Source: Syntrophobacterales bacterium
Lineage (GTDB): Bacteria > Desulfobacterota > Desulfobaccia > Desulfobaccales > 0-14-0-80-60-11
Reading direction: 5' to 3'
DNA length: 58,827 bases
Assembly (NCBI GenBank): GCA_020060385.1
Contig: JAGVAH010000015.1
Coordinates: forward strand, 1 to 58,827
Shown: in pieces, positions 16,966 through 27,728 of the stretch
How the letters are laid out: the number at the start of each line of letters is the position of its first letter
How positions within the stretch are numbered: the stretch's first letter is position 1
Notes under the pieces: model-generated
Seen by the model: the letters and a program-made list of their open reading frames with translations, nothing else
Told to the model about the DNA's origin: nothing
The model's database searches: none
Position numbers and translations under genes: made by a program

Positions 16966-17604
16966 TTACCGTTGCTTCCTGCCCTGGTGCCCCCAGGGGA
17001 TGCCTTTGGCCCCCCCGGAGGACTGGCTGGATGGATAGAGATGGGCTTCCACCCGTTTCTGGGCCGAACTCTCCACCAAGACCCGGTTATTTTTCAGGTT
17101 AAAAATGATGCGCTCCCCCTTCAGGGTATTCTCCGCGCTCCAGACCTGGGGATTGCCCACCAGCACCACCTCATCCCGGGCCCGGTAGTAAGTGGCCTCC
17201 CGGCCGGTGGCCACTTTCTCCCCCTGGACGAAGCGCACCCCGCCGCTGGCCACCACCCGGTTGATCTTCTCTCCCCCCAGATCCCCCAAAGGGGAGGCCT
17301 CTTTTTGCTCCGGGGCCGGGGTCCCGGCCTGGGGCTTGGGGCCGGAAGCCGGGGGGTCATAGTAAACCCGCAACTGGTCGGCGTACAAGATGGAGTCGCC
17401 GTAGGTGGCCTTCACCTGGCCGCTGAAGATAATGACCCGCTCTTTCTGATCCGCCTCCAGGCGGGCCGCGGTAATGTGCAGGGGCAGATCCCCTGAGGGT
17501 TTTTTGTCCTGCGCCGCCCCCGCTGCCGCAGTATAAGCCAGGCTCAGCATCAGCAGCAGGCCCAGAGCTCCGGCCCAGACTTGCCAGGTTCTTCCTTGCC
17601 TCAC
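16966..17604 (-). CDS. lptA: Periplasmic LPS transport protein LptA
   Basis: 212 residues: an N-terminal signal segment (WAGALGLLLMLSLAYTAAAGAAQ) and an OstA/LptA beta-jellyroll domain beginning PLHITAARLEADQKERVIIF. The protein bridges LPS from LptC to the outer membrane. The start is a GTG whose last bases overlap the lptC stop (GTGA). A much longer open frame upstream in this phase only shadows lptC. A proline- and glycine-rich insert near 105-125 and a basic tail are unusual but compatible. Confidence 0.9.
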   Translation of the reverse strand: MRQGRTWQVWAGALGLLLMLSLAYTAAAGAAQDKKPSGDLPLHITAARLEADQKERVIIFSGQVKATYGDSILYADQLRVYYDPPASGPKPQAGTPAPEQKEASPLGDLGGEKINRVVASGGVRFVQGEKVATGREATYYRARDEVVLVGNPQVWSAENTLKGERIIFNLKNNRVLVESSAQKRVEAHLYPSSQSSGGAKGIPWGHQGRKQR

Positions 17605-18203
17605 GGTTTCAACTCCATTCCCTGGACCTTGAGCTGGGTGAGGCGGTGCTGGGCCAGGACCAGCTTTTTCTCCGCCAACTCCACTTTCAGCCCCTTCCCC
17701 TGGATCTTCAAACGGGGCTCTTCCAGGGTCACCTCCTCCGGGGCCAGCAGGAGCCGCCCCCCGGGCTGGTAGGTGACTATGCTGGTGGTGATGCGCAGGT
17801 CGCCGCTCACCATCTCCACGTCGCCCTTCAGGGTCAGGACCCGGTCCTTGGTATTGATCAGGCCTTCCTGGGCCTGGACCCGGACGACCCTGTCGGGGCC
17901 CCCGAAAAATTCCACTTTGACGCCCTTGATGACGATCTGATTCCGGCCCTTGAGAAAATCGGCATTCTTGGCTTCCAGGGTCCAGCGTTTGTCCCCCTCG
18001 TGGATCTCGGTGAGGGCCAGGGTCTCCATATGGGCCTTGGTTTCGGCCGGGGGCGGCTTGGGGGGTGGCGGCGGCGGAGGCCACAGGGCCCAGACCACCA
18101 CCCCGGCCGCCGCCAGGAGCAGCGGCCCGCCCCAGAGCCACTTCCGGGACCGCCGCCGTTTGGGAACCGGCGGTCTGCCGCCGTGCGGGTTTGTCATGTC
18201 CAT
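17601..18203 (-). CDS. lptC: LPS export protein LptC
   Basis: 200 residues with one N-terminal transmembrane anchor (LWGGPLLLAAAGVVVWALW, about 24-42), a run of prolines, and a periplasmic LptC domain (ETLALTEIHEGDKRWTLEA, then a KGDVEMVSGDLRITTSIVTY segment). It docks on LptB2FG and hands LPS to LptA. It overlaps lptA by four bases. Confidence 0.9.
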   Translation of the reverse strand: MDMTNPHGGRPPVPKRRRSRKWLWGGPLLLAAAGVVVWALWPPPPPPPKPPPAETKAHMETLALTEIHEGDKRWTLEAKNADFLKGRNQIVIKGVKVEFFGGPDRVVRVQAQEGLINTKDRVLTLKGDVEMVSGDLRITTSIVTYQPGGRLLLAPEEVTLEEPRLKIQGKGLKVELAEKKLVLAQHRLTQLKVQGMELKP

Positions 18204-18626
18204 TTATTCGGCATCTTAACAGATTTTATTGATCACCGGGAGAGGGAAGGTTAATAGCTGTCAGCTTTCCGCGGTCAGCGGTCAGCTTTTCGTCGCTGTG
18301 GGCGTACCCGCCCGCCTGTAGCTCCTTCCCATCAACCAGTGGCCTATCTCATAATTTAGGCGACATTGGCCAGGCAGATTTATTTTACCCCCCTTTGATA
18401 AAGGGGGGTCAGGGGGGATTTTATAAGCGCTTGAAAATCCCCCTAAATCCCCCTTTTTCAAAGGGGGACTTCCCTTATCGTTACCAAGCAGGGCTGGGAA
18501 ACTCCCTGGCCCGTCAAACCGGGTTCGGCCTTGAAAAGGACCCAAGCAAAGCTTGGGTTCCAGGTAAAGACATGAATAGTGGGGCGGGCCTCCGTGCCCG
18601 CCTGATGATCGGCCTGGCACTTGACC
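18204..18626. other. Intergenic stretch with dispersed repeat
   Basis: 423 bases between kdsC and lptC without a credible gene. It contains the palindromic element at 18379-18471 and a GTCAGC-rich inverted segment near 18258-18290 (TGTCAGCTTTCCGCGGTCAGCGGTCAGC). No promoter for lptC could be assigned with confidence. Confidence 0.5.
18379..18471. repeat. Dispersed palindromic element, copy 2
   Basis: Same architecture as 392-480: CCCCCCTTTGATAAAGGGGGG, AGGGGGGATTTTATAA, then AAATCCCCCTAAATCCCCC and AAAGGGGGACTT. The two copies match at most positions through both arms. Confidence 0.8.
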
Positions 18627-19172
18627 TTAATCTCCTAGCCAACGGCTCACCATCCCCTCCCACTTGCCCTGGGCCTTGAGGAGGAGGTCACAGACCTCCC
18701 GCACCGCGCCTCTGCCCCCAGGCAGGGTGGTGACCCAATGGGCCGCGGCCCGGACCTCCGGCGCGGCGTCGGCCACCGCCACCGCCAGGCCCGCCCGACG
18801 CATATGGGGCAAGTCCACCAGTTCGTCCCCCACCGCGGCCACTGCGGCCGCGTCAATATTCATGGCGGCCATAATCTCCTCCATGACTGCCACTTTATCC
18901 CGGAGGCCTTCGTGGAAGCGGCTGATCTCCAGCTCCCGGGCCCGGTGGTAGGCCGCGTCGGAGCGCCGCCCGGAGAGAAAGGCCACCTCGATCCCGGCCC
19001 TTTGCAACATCTTGATGCCGTGGCCGTCCCGCACGTGAAAGACTTTCAGGGCTTCACCCTTGGCGTCGAAATAGAGCCGCCCGTCCGTGAGGACGCCGTC
19101 CACGTCCAGGATCAAGAGACGGATGCTTTTGGCCCGCTCCTGCACCTCCGGCGGGTATTCTGGGGAATTCAA
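18627..19172 (-). CDS. kdsC: 3-deoxy-D-manno-octulosonate-8-phosphate phosphatase
   Basis: A 181-residue HAD phosphatase that releases Kdo from Kdo-8-phosphate in lipopolysaccharide core synthesis. The nucleophile motif is DVDGVLTDG (Asp23, Asp25), followed by FLSGRRSDA (motif II) and GDELVDLPHM (motif IV). The best start is a TTG at 19172 with AAAGGA eight bases upstream; no ATG is nearby. It lies between kdsA and lptC in the envelope block. Confidence 0.94.
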   Translation of the reverse strand: MNSPEYPPEVQERAKSIRLLILDVDGVLTDGRLYFDAKGEALKVFHVRDGHGIKMLQRAGIEVAFLSGRRSDAAYHRARELEISRFHEGLRDKVAVMEEIMAAMNIDAAAVAAVGDELVDLPHMRRAGLAVAVADAAPEVRAAAHWVTTLPGGRGAVREVCDLLLKAQGKWEGMVSRWLGD

Positions 19173-19236
19173 GTTGGTTTCCTTTTATGGATAAATATTA
19201 TCTCACGCCCAGACGCCAAGGCGCAAAAATTAAAGA

Positions 19237-19260
19237 GGGCGGACACCTGGGTCCGCCCCT
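19237..19260. repeat. GGGCGGAC...GTCCGCCC palindrome, intergenic copy
   Basis: 24 bases identical to 47747-47770, where the same palindrome lies inside a coding sequence. A variant with loop CCGTGT occurs at 27646-27667. Confidence 0.8.
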
Positions 19261-19309
19261 ATTCTCACAGGCCGTTATCAAAGAGATGATGAGCCTGATT
19301 AGATGAAGT

Positions 19310-19401
19310 TTTTATCCCCCCCTTTGCCAAAGGGGGGTTAGGGGGGATTTTATCAGCGGCTGAAATCCCCCTAAATCCCCCTTTTCCAAAGGGGGACTTT
19401 A
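19310..19401. repeat. Dispersed palindromic element, copy 3
   Basis: Same unit as 392-480 and 18379-18471, with CCCCCCTTTGCCAAAGGGGGG at its left arm and CCAAAGGGGGACTTT at its right end. Confidence 0.8.
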
Positions 19402-19461
19402 AAGACCTTTGGCTTTTAATGAGGCCCTGAATATCCATAGGCAAAGTTTTTTCACAACGCC

Positions 19462-20283
19462 CTAAAGACCCTGAAGAAACCGGTGGAGGTCCCGGAGGCC
19501 TCGCCAGAGGGGCAGGACTTCTTTGAGTGGCAGGGAATTGGGGCCGTCGCACAAGGCCCGGTCCGGGTGCGGATGCACCTCCATGAACAGGGCGTCCACC
19601 CCCGCCGCCACCCCGGCCCGGGCGAGAAACGGAATGAATTGCCGCTGCCCCCCGGAACAACTCCCCTGGCCCCCGGGGAGCTGTACGCTGTGGGTCACGT
19701 CCAGGACCACCGGACAGCCCAACTCCCGCATGAGGGGCAGGCTCCGGAAATCCACCACCAGGTTGTTATAGCCGAACATGGACCCCCGCTCGGTGAGCAG
19801 AATTTTTGTGCAGCCCCCGGACCGGGCCTTGTCCACCGCCGCGCCCATGTCCCAGGGGGCCAGAAACTGGCCTTTCTTCAGGTTCACTACCTTGCCGGTT
19901 TGGGCCGCGGCCATGATCAGGTCCGTTTGCCGGCACAGGAAAGCGGGGATCTGCAAGACGTCCAAGACCCGGGCCGCGGGCTCCACCTCCGCGACCTGGT
20001 GCACATCGGAGAGCACCGGCAGGCCCACTTCCTCCTTGACCCGGGCCAGAATCTCCAGACCCCCGGCCAAGCCTGGCCCCCGGAAAGAAGTCACCGCGGT
20101 GCGGTTGGCCTTATCATAGGAGGCTTTGAAGATCAGGGGCAGGGCCAGCTCCCGGGCCATTTCCTGCAAGGCCTGGGCAACCTCCAGGGTGGCGGTCGGG
20201 GACTCGATGACGCAGGGTCCGGCGATTATCACTAAATCGCCTTCACCAACGATAAAATCAGAAATTGGGACTTTCCCGTTCAT
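19462..20283 (-). CDS. kdsA: 3-deoxy-8-phosphooctulonate synthase (metal-dependent class)
   Basis: 273 residues. It condenses phosphoenolpyruvate with arabinose-5-phosphate to Kdo-8-phosphate. The N-terminal IAGPCVIES carries Cys24, the position of the metal ligand in metal-dependent KdsA such as that of Aquifex; E. coli has Asn there. [29 protein letters not shown] and [11 protein letters not shown] are all present. It follows pyrG at 155 bases and precedes kdsC. Confidence 0.96.
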   Translation of the reverse strand: MNGKVPISDFIVGEGDLVIIAGPCVIESPTATLEVAQALQEMARELALPLIFKASYDKANRTAVTSFRGPGLAGGLEILARVKEEVGLPVLSDVHQVAEVEPAARVLDVLQIPAFLCRQTDLIMAAAQTGKVVNLKKGQFLAPWDMGAAVDKARSGGCTKILLTERGSMFGYNNLVVDFRSLPLMRELGCPVVLDVTHSVQLPGGQGSCSGGQRQFIPFLARAGVAAGVDALFMEVHPHPDRALCDGPNSLPLKEVLPLWRGLRDLHRFLQGL

Positions 20284-20344
20284 GCGGATGCAAGGGGCCA
20301 GGGATCAGGGGCCAGGGGTCAGATTATTGGGCGGCCTATGGCCG

Positions 20345-22419
<2,075 letters not shown>

Positions 22420-23523
22420 TTACCACAACAGATGCACGTTGCCCAGGTGGACGTTTTGCAGGCCGGCTTCCTGCGCGACTTTTTGGGCCTGGAAGGCAAA
22501 ATCCCGGGGAGTGATGGGCAGATCGTTCAGGTAGAACTGGGGATGGAAGCCCAGGAGGCTGTAGGGGATGGCCGGGTTGAGGCGGGCCAGAAAGCGGGCC
22601 AGGCCGTGGATTTCGTCTAAGTCCACGTAGCCGGGAACCAGGAGGGTGCTGGCGCAGAGCAGGGGCACTTCCGGCCGCTCCCCGAAGCGGGCGGCCAGGA
22701 GGGCAAAATTTTTCAAGGTCTGGCTGTTGGACACCCCGCAGAGGGCCAGGTGGATTTCTTCGCTGAAGGCCTTCAGGTCGAACTTGATGACCCCGCCATT
22801 AATAAGGGAGCTGTCCACTAATGGTTTGAGCCACTGCTCCTGCATGGCCCCGTTGCTCTCCCAGCAGATGCGGACCCGACGCCCCTTTTCCCGGGCCTGC
22901 TCCAGGGCCAGGCGGGACGCGGCCAGGGCGTGGGGGAGCTGCGGGGTGGGGTCGCCCCCGAAATAGCAGATGCAGGCGGTGTTTTTGCGCACCGCGCCGG
23001 CCAGTTCCTTAGCTGGGACTTTGGCGCCTTTAAAGGTAGCCTTTTTGAAGGTCCAGTTCTGGCAGAAGAGGCAGTTAAAGTTGCAGGCGTGGTAGAAGAC
23101 GGCGAGGTTGGTATAGCCCCGCTCCGGCCCCGGGCAGGAGGCGTATCGGGGATAGCCCGCGCCGGTGCCCCCGGGACAGAACCAGTCGGCCACGCAGTTG
23201 GTGGGCAGGGGGTCGTAATAATAGCTTAGCCCCGCGCCCGCGGCGGTGCCGCCTCTGATCTTCCCGTCTTTGACCCGCCGGGCCCCGCAGAAGCCGTAAC
23301 CGCCTTCAGGAATGGAGCAGGCGTGGAAACAGAGGGTGCAGCGCTTGCCCTGGGGGTCCTGGGGCGGAGTGAGGGGCAGGCCGAAGGCCGCCCGGCTCTC
23401 CCCATGGACTTTCCGGATTTCCGGCCAGACCTGGGGGAAATGGCCCCGGATGCAGGCCGCGCAGTACCCCAGGCGGGGGGAGAGGAGGCGGTCGTTGGAA
23501 CCGCAGTGGCGGCAGGCGGCCAT
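22420..23523 (-). CDS. Radical SAM protein, PFL-activating-enzyme-like
   Basis: 367 residues. An N-terminal zinc-ribbon-like part (CRHCG, YCAAC) and a second cysteine-rich block (RCTLCFHAC...YGFCGARR) precede the radical SAM motif CNFNCLFC (CxxxCxxC) near residue 150. FGGDPTPQL and ICWESNGAM follow. The arrangement resembles the family of glycyl-radical-activase-like proteins of anaerobes whose targets are mostly unknown. The gene stands alone between repeat-rich spacers. Radical SAM membership is certain; the substrate is not known. Confidence 0.82.
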   Translation of the reverse strand: MAACRHCGSNDRLLSPRLGYCAACIRGHFPQVWPEIRKVHGESRAAFGLPLTPPQDPQGKRCTLCFHACSIPEGGYGFCGARRVKDGKIRGGTAAGAGLSYYYDPLPTNCVADWFCPGGTGAGYPRYASCPGPERGYTNLAVFYHACNFNCLFCQNWTFKKATFKGAKVPAKELAGAVRKNTACICYFGGDPTPQLPHALAASRLALEQAREKGRRVRICWESNGAMQEQWLKPLVDSSLINGGVIKFDLKAFSEEIHLALCGVSNSQTLKNFALLAARFGERPEVPLLCASTLLVPGYVDLDEIHGLARFLARLNPAIPYSLLGFHPQFYLNDLPITPRDFAFQAQKVAQEAGLQNVHLGNVHLLW

Positions 23524-23927
23524 GGAAAAAGGAGTTCCTTTTTACTGTCATTCTGAGGGAGCAGAGCGACCGAAGAATCTAGGGTTGGAGACAGCTAAAA
23601 GCCGGCAAACCGGTTGCCGTTCTTTCGAACTCTAGATTCTTCACTCCGCTGCGCTCCGTTCAGAATGACAATCTGAGGGAATTGAGGTTTTACAATATCT
23701 TCTAGTCATTTCGAAGACTAGACCCTTCGCTCCGCTCAGGGTGACAATAAAGGTGTCATTCTGAGCCGCCAGAGGCGGCGAAGAATCTAAAAGCTATTGC
23801 AAAACCCCCTGATTTGCCATATTGTCATTCTGAGCGAAGCGAAGAATCTAGTATTTTCAATGACTAGACCCTTCGCCTACGGCTCAGGGTGACAATAAAA
23901 ATAGGTTTTGCAATAGTTTCCAGGAGA
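23524..23927. repeat. Array of GTCATTCTGAG...GAAGAATCT dispersed repeats
   Basis: The 404-base spacer consists mostly of units of one inverted-repeat family. TGTCATTCTGAG...GAAGAATCTA occurs at about 23547-23582, 23755-23789 and 23823-23851, and the reverse form (AGATTCTTC...CAGAATGACA) at about 23632-23670. Variants GACCCTTCGC...AGGGTGACAATAA lie near 23722 and 23866. Another copy sits at 24229-24262. No gene is visible. Confidence 0.75.
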
Positions 23928-24212
23928 TCACCCCCAATCCTCGCTCAGGTCTTTCCATTCAGGGTTCATTGATTCAATCAGGGCAATTTTCTTTTTTCTC
24001 AACCACCCTTTGATCTGTTTCTCCCTGGCAATTGCTCCGGTTACATCATTCGTTTCATCATAATAAACCAATTTTGTTATTCTATATCTCTTAGTATAAC
24101 CCTCAACTAAATGCTGTTTATGCTCAAAAAGCCTTCGTTCAAGATTGCTGGTGACACCGGTGTAAAGCATTTTTGAATTGTTAGAGAGAATGTAAACAAA
24201 ATATCGGTTCAT
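23928..24212 (-). CDS. GIY-YIG nuclease family protein
   Basis: A 94-residue single-domain GIY-YIG protein. The family signature is FVYILSNNSKMLYTGVT at residues 5-21, with RRLFEHK for the next helix and the late Glu in AREKQIKGWLR. Stand-alone proteins of this size (YhbQ/UPF0213-like) are common and their role is unclear. The gene is AT-richer than its neighbours and sits among dispersed repeats, so recent acquisition is likely. Confidence 0.88.
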   Translation of the reverse strand: MNRYFVYILSNNSKMLYTGVTSNLERRLFEHKQHLVEGYTKRYRITKLVYYDETNDVTGAIAREKQIKGWLRKKKIALIESMNPEWKDLSEDWG

Positions 24213-24321
24213 TTATGAACCTTAAAAAGACTAGGCCCTTCGCTCTGCTCAGGCTGACATTCTCTAAGAAATAAGCTGTTTGGCCTTGGGAAAATTCTCA
24301 ATGACCGCAGAGTGTTTTTAA

Positions 24322-25347
24322 TCAGAACAATTCTGGGTGAAAACCTTTCTTGCCAATTTTACCAAAATACTCCACCGCCCGGGCCGTGGCCACCCGGCCC
24401 CGGGGAGTGCGCTGCAGGAAGCCGCATTGGATGAGGAAGGGTTCGTAGACGTCTTCCAGGGTGTCTTGTTCTTCGCAGAGGGCCGCGGCCAGGGTGCCCA
24501 GGCCCACGGGGCCGCCGTTAAATTTTTCCAGGATGGTGAGCAGTATCTGCCGGTCCATGCGGTCAAAGCCCAGTTGGTCCACTTCCAGGAGCGTCAGGGC
24601 CGCGTCGGCGGTCTCCCGGGTGATGCGGCCGTCCCCTTTGACCTGGGCGTAGTCCCGTACCCTCTTGAGCAGCCGGTTGGCGATGCGGGGGGTGCCCCGG
24701 GAGCGCCGGGCGATCTCCCAGGCGCCATCGTCTTCCACTTCCACCCCCAGGACCTGGGCGGCCCGCCGGGTGATCGTCGCCAAATCCTCCGGAGTGTAAA
24801 AATCCAGGCGCAGCATCAAGCCGAAGCGGTCCCGGAGCGCGGGGGTCAGAAGACCGGCCCGGGTGGTGGCCCCCACCAGGGTGAAGTGGGGGAGTTCCAG
24901 GCGGAGAGAGCGGGCCCCGGGCCCCTGGCCGATGATCAGGTCCAGGCGGAAGTCCTCCATGGCCGGGTAGAGGATTTCCTCCACCACCGTGGGCAGGCGG
25001 TGGACTTCGTCCACGAAGAGCACGTCCCGGGGCTGCAAGTTGGTGAGGAGCGCGGCCAGGTCCCCGGCCCGCTCCACCACCGGCCCGGAAGTGGTCTTGA
25101 TGCCCGCGTCCATCTCCTGGGCGATGATGTAAGCCAGGGTGGTCTTCCCCAACCCCGGGGGCCCGTGCACCAGGATGTGGTCCACCGCCTCGCCCCGGGC
25201 CCGGGCCGCGGCCATGGCGATTTCCAGGTTGCGGCGCACCTCCTCCTGGCCCACAAAGTCCGCCAGGGTCCGGGGCCGGAGACCCAGCTCCAGCCCCAAA
25301 TCCTCCACCTGCCGCCGGGGATTGACGATGCGCTCTTCTTCAGCCAT
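24322..25347 (-). CDS. ruvB: Holliday junction branch migration ATPase RuvB
   Basis: 341 residues from the ATG at 25347 (a TTG three codons earlier is less likely). It drives branch migration of Holliday junctions with RuvA. Motifs: [12 protein letters not shown], Walker [10 protein letters not shown], Walker [11 protein letters not shown], sensor GATTRAG, and the C-terminal winged-helix domain with [12 protein letters not shown]. Neither ruvA nor ruvC is adjacent. Confidence 0.97.
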   Translation of the reverse strand: MAEEERIVNPRRQVEDLGLELGLRPRTLADFVGQEEVRRNLEIAMAAARARGEAVDHILVHGPPGLGKTTLAYIIAQEMDAGIKTTSGPVVERAGDLAALLTNLQPRDVLFVDEVHRLPTVVEEILYPAMEDFRLDLIIGQGPGARSLRLELPHFTLVGATTRAGLLTPALRDRFGLMLRLDFYTPEDLATITRRAAQVLGVEVEDDGAWEIARRSRGTPRIANRLLKRVRDYAQVKGDGRITRETADAALTLLEVDQLGFDRMDRQILLTILEKFNGGPVGLGTLAAALCEEQDTLEDVYEPFLIQCGFLQRTPRGRVATARAVEYFGKIGKKGFHPELF

Positions 25348-25501
25348 TCTTTGCAATCTACCCTAGCCCCGGCAACTTTGCAAGACAGTCGCGGCCTGCC
25401 GCCAATCCGGAAAACCTTGGTGCCTGCCTCCAGGTTTGATACACTTTAACGGTCCCCTTTATTGCCGCAAATGCTTAGAGAAAATCAGGAAGGCCCAGGG
25501 T

Positions 25502-25918
25502 ATGAAGGAAATAACTGAAGACAGTCAAGCGGCAAAGTCTCGCCGCACCCGCGATCATCTGGCCAACGAAAGGACCTTTCTGGCCTGGATCCGGACCTCC
25601 ATCGGCATCATGGCCTTTGGTTTTGTCGTTGAGAAGTTTTCCCTGTTTATAAGGCACTTTAATTTCTTCTTTGCTAAAGGCCTCCCCCCGGCCGCGCCCC
25701 ATTCCTCCACAGACTATCCTTCAATTTTCGGCATAGCCCTGGTGATTATGGGCGGCAGCATGGGAGTGCTGGCATTTGTTAGATATAGAAAGGTGGAAAA
25801 AGAAATAAATGAAGAGTCCTATCAACCTTCATTATTGTTGGACATACTGATAACCATGGGCATCATTACCATCGGCATCTTTCTGGTATTTTATATGCTT
25901 CATGCCTTGAAAAATTAA
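25502..25918 (+). CDS. YidH/DUF202 family membrane protein
   Basis: 138 residues from the ATG at 25502. The DUF202 signature RDHLANERTFLAWIRTSI comes before three predicted membrane helices (about 34-50, 76-97, 114-134). The family has no assigned function. It lies 9 bases before an ABC-2 exporter cassette, on the same strand and probably co-transcribed. Confidence 0.85.
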   Translation: MKEITEDSQAAKSRRTRDHLANERTFLAWIRTSIGIMAFGFVVEKFSLFIRHFNFFFAKGLPPAAPHSSTDYPSIFGIALVIMGGSMGVLAFVRYRKVEKEINEESYQPSLLLDILITMGIITIGIFLVFYMLHALKN

Positions 25919-25927
25919 AATATCACC

Positions 25928-26866
25928 ATGGAACCAGCTATTTTTGCCGAGGCCATCAGCAAGTCCTTTAAGACCGGGTTTTTCGGGCCCCGGAAGCAGG
26001 TGCTCCAGGAGGTGAATCTGGAGGTGGCCCCCGGGGCCATCTTCGGCATCCTGGGGCCCAACGGCGCGGGCAAGACCACCTTTATCTCCATCCTGGCGAC
26101 CTTATTGCGGCCGGATGCCGGCCAGGCCCGGGTCCTGGGATTGGACGCGGTCAAAGACGCGGGCCGCTTAAGGGAGCGGGTCAATCTGGCGGCCAGCGGC
26201 GCCCATTTTCTCTGGTGCCTGACAGTGGAGGAAAACCTGAAGTTTTATGGCCGCCTCTATGGCCTTGGCGGCCAGGCCTTAGCTACCAAAGTGGGCGAGC
26301 TTCTGGATCTATTCGACCTCCAGCCCCAGCGGCGGGTGACTTTCGAGCGCCTCTCCACCGGTCTCAAGCAGAGGCTGGCCCTGGCCAAGGCCCTGATCAA
26401 CACCCCGGAGCTCCTCTTTCTGGATGAGCCCACCACCGGCCTGGACCCGGAGATGGCCCGGCATATCCGGGAGGAAATCCTGCGGTTGAACCGGGAGACG
26501 GGATTGACCATCCTGCTGACCACCCACAATCTCCGGGAAGCGGAGATGCTCTGCGGGGAGGTGGCCTTTCTCAAAGAGGGGCGTTTGCTGGCCCGGGGCA
26601 CCATGCCCCAACTGCAGGAACGCCTGGGCTTGGGAGACCGCCTGAGCCTCTTCTTCCGGGACGGCGTCCCCGATCTGGATTTCGCCCGGCTTCCCGGGGT
26701 ATTGACCTATAATTTGCAGGAGCAGCGGGTGGACCTGCGGGTGGACCGGGCCGAGGAGCGCCTGGCCGCCATTTTGGAGGCCGTGTCCCGGAGCGCCAGC
26801 CGGGTGGTGCAGGTGCGCCTCCGGGAAGTGGACCTGGCCGAGATCTATCATGAGATTACCCACTGA
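25928..26866 (+). CDS. ABC transporter ATP-binding protein (ABC-2 type exporter)
   Basis: 312 residues. Walker A is GPNGAGKTTF, the signature motif is LSTGLKQRLALA, Walker B is LLFLDEPTTGLDPE, and the switch His is in LLTTHNLREAE. The extended C-terminal part is typical of DrrA/CcmA-like ATPases. It overlaps the permease gene by 17 bases. The substrate is unknown; drug, polysaccharide or lipid export are all possible. Confidence 0.93.
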   Translation: MEPAIFAEAISKSFKTGFFGPRKQVLQEVNLEVAPGAIFGILGPNGAGKTTFISILATLLRPDAGQARVLGLDAVKDAGRLRERVNLAASGAHFLWCLTVEENLKFYGRLYGLGGQALATKVGELLDLFDLQPQRRVTFERLSTGLKQRLALAKALINTPELLFLDEPTTGLDPEMARHIREEILRLNRETGLTILLTTHNLREAEMLCGEVAFLKEGRLLARGTMPQLQERLGLGDRLSLFFRDGVPDLDFARLPGVLTYNLQEQRVDLRVDRAEERLAAILEAVSRSASRVVQVRLREVDLAEIYHEITH

Positions 26867-27644
26867 CTTTTATAAGATCTGGGCCTTCGCAGCCCGCAGT
26901 TTCCTGGTGAACCGGCGCAACGTCTTTGCCATTTTCGAGATGCTCTTCTGGCCGGGGGTGGCCATCTTCTCCGTGGGCCTGCTGACCCGTTTTCTGCAAC
27001 TGGACCCGGAGACCGTGACCTTCATCCTCATCGGCGCGGTGAGCATGAACACCATTCAGATCGCCCAGTTGGACCTCTCCTACGCCCTCCTTTATTCGGT
27101 GTGGGCCAAGAGCCTGAAACACGAATTCATGGCCCCCGTGGGCTTGACCCATATTCTGTTGGGCGCCGGTCTGGTGGGCCTGATCCGGGGCTTTGCGGTC
27201 TTTGTGCTCATGGGATTTTTGTGCATGTGGCTCTTTGATATGGACCTGGGCCCCCCGGGTACCTGGGGTTTAATCATCTTCCTGGCGGGCATGTTTATGA
27301 ACGCGGGTATTATCGGCGCCCTGGTCCTGGCCCTGGTGCTGCGTTTCGGGCAGCGGGCCGAAGTCGCGGCCTGGGCCTTCTCCTACCTGATGCTCCTGCT
27401 GTGCGGCCTCTATTATCCGGTGAGCATCCTCCCACCCGGGGTCCGGGAACTGGCCCAGATCATCCCCCTTACCTATTTTCTGGAGTATTTCCGACATTTT
27501 TACGGTTTCCCCGCACCATCCCCCCACCCCCTGCTTTACGGCTTTTCCCAAAGCGTGGTATATTTGTGCCTCTGCTACGCTTTGGTGCAATATACCCTGA
27601 GAGCGGCTAAGCAACGGGGCACCCTGCTGCGGCTGTCGGAGTAG
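26850..27644 (+). CDS. ABC-2 type transporter permease
   Basis: 264 residues with about six hydrophobic segments, including FEMLFWPGVAIFSVGLL, VGLIRGFAVFVLMGFLCMWL and AWAFSYLMLLLCGLYYPVS. The last is followed by the conserved PPGVRELAQIIPLTYFLEYFR loop of ABC-2 permeases. It starts inside the end of the ATPase gene, so the two products form one inner-membrane exporter. Confidence 0.92.
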   Translation: MRLPTDFYKIWAFAARSFLVNRRNVFAIFEMLFWPGVAIFSVGLLTRFLQLDPETVTFILIGAVSMNTIQIAQLDLSYALLYSVWAKSLKHEFMAPVGLTHILLGAGLVGLIRGFAVFVLMGFLCMWLFDMDLGPPGTWGLIIFLAGMFMNAGIIGALVLALVLRFGQRAEVAAWAFSYLMLLLCGLYYPVSILPPGVRELAQIIPLTYFLEYFRHFYGFPAPSPHPLLYGFSQSVVYLCLCYALVQYTLRAAKQRGTLLRLSE

Positions 27645-27645
27645 G

Positions 27646-27667
27646 GGCGGACCCGTGTGTCCGCCCT
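27646..27667. repeat. GGGCGGAC...GTCCGCCC palindrome variant
   Basis: Variant of the palindrome at 19237 and 47747 with loop CCGTGT, directly after the permease stop. Position and structure would also suit a transcription terminator, though no U-run follows. Confidence 0.65.
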
Positions 27668-27728
27668 GACGCAGGGGGCACACATGGTTGCCCCCCTACC
27701 CGGGTGCGCCACAGTCAACGAGAGGAAA

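Larger units (their letters stand above)
19173..19461. other. kdsA-kdsC spacer with two repeat families
   Basis: The 289-base gap holds a hairpin palindrome at 19237-19260 (GGGCGGAC, ACCTGG, GTCCGCCCCT) and the third copy of the CCCCTTTGCCAAAGGGG element. No gene is seen. The Kdo genes may still be co-transcribed through it. Confidence 0.6.

Noticed and set aside
17605-18141. Long 5' extension of the lptA frame
   Set aside because: It runs inside lptC in another phase and is Gly/Pro/Arg-rich without signal peptide; the GTG at 17604 gives a proper LptA.
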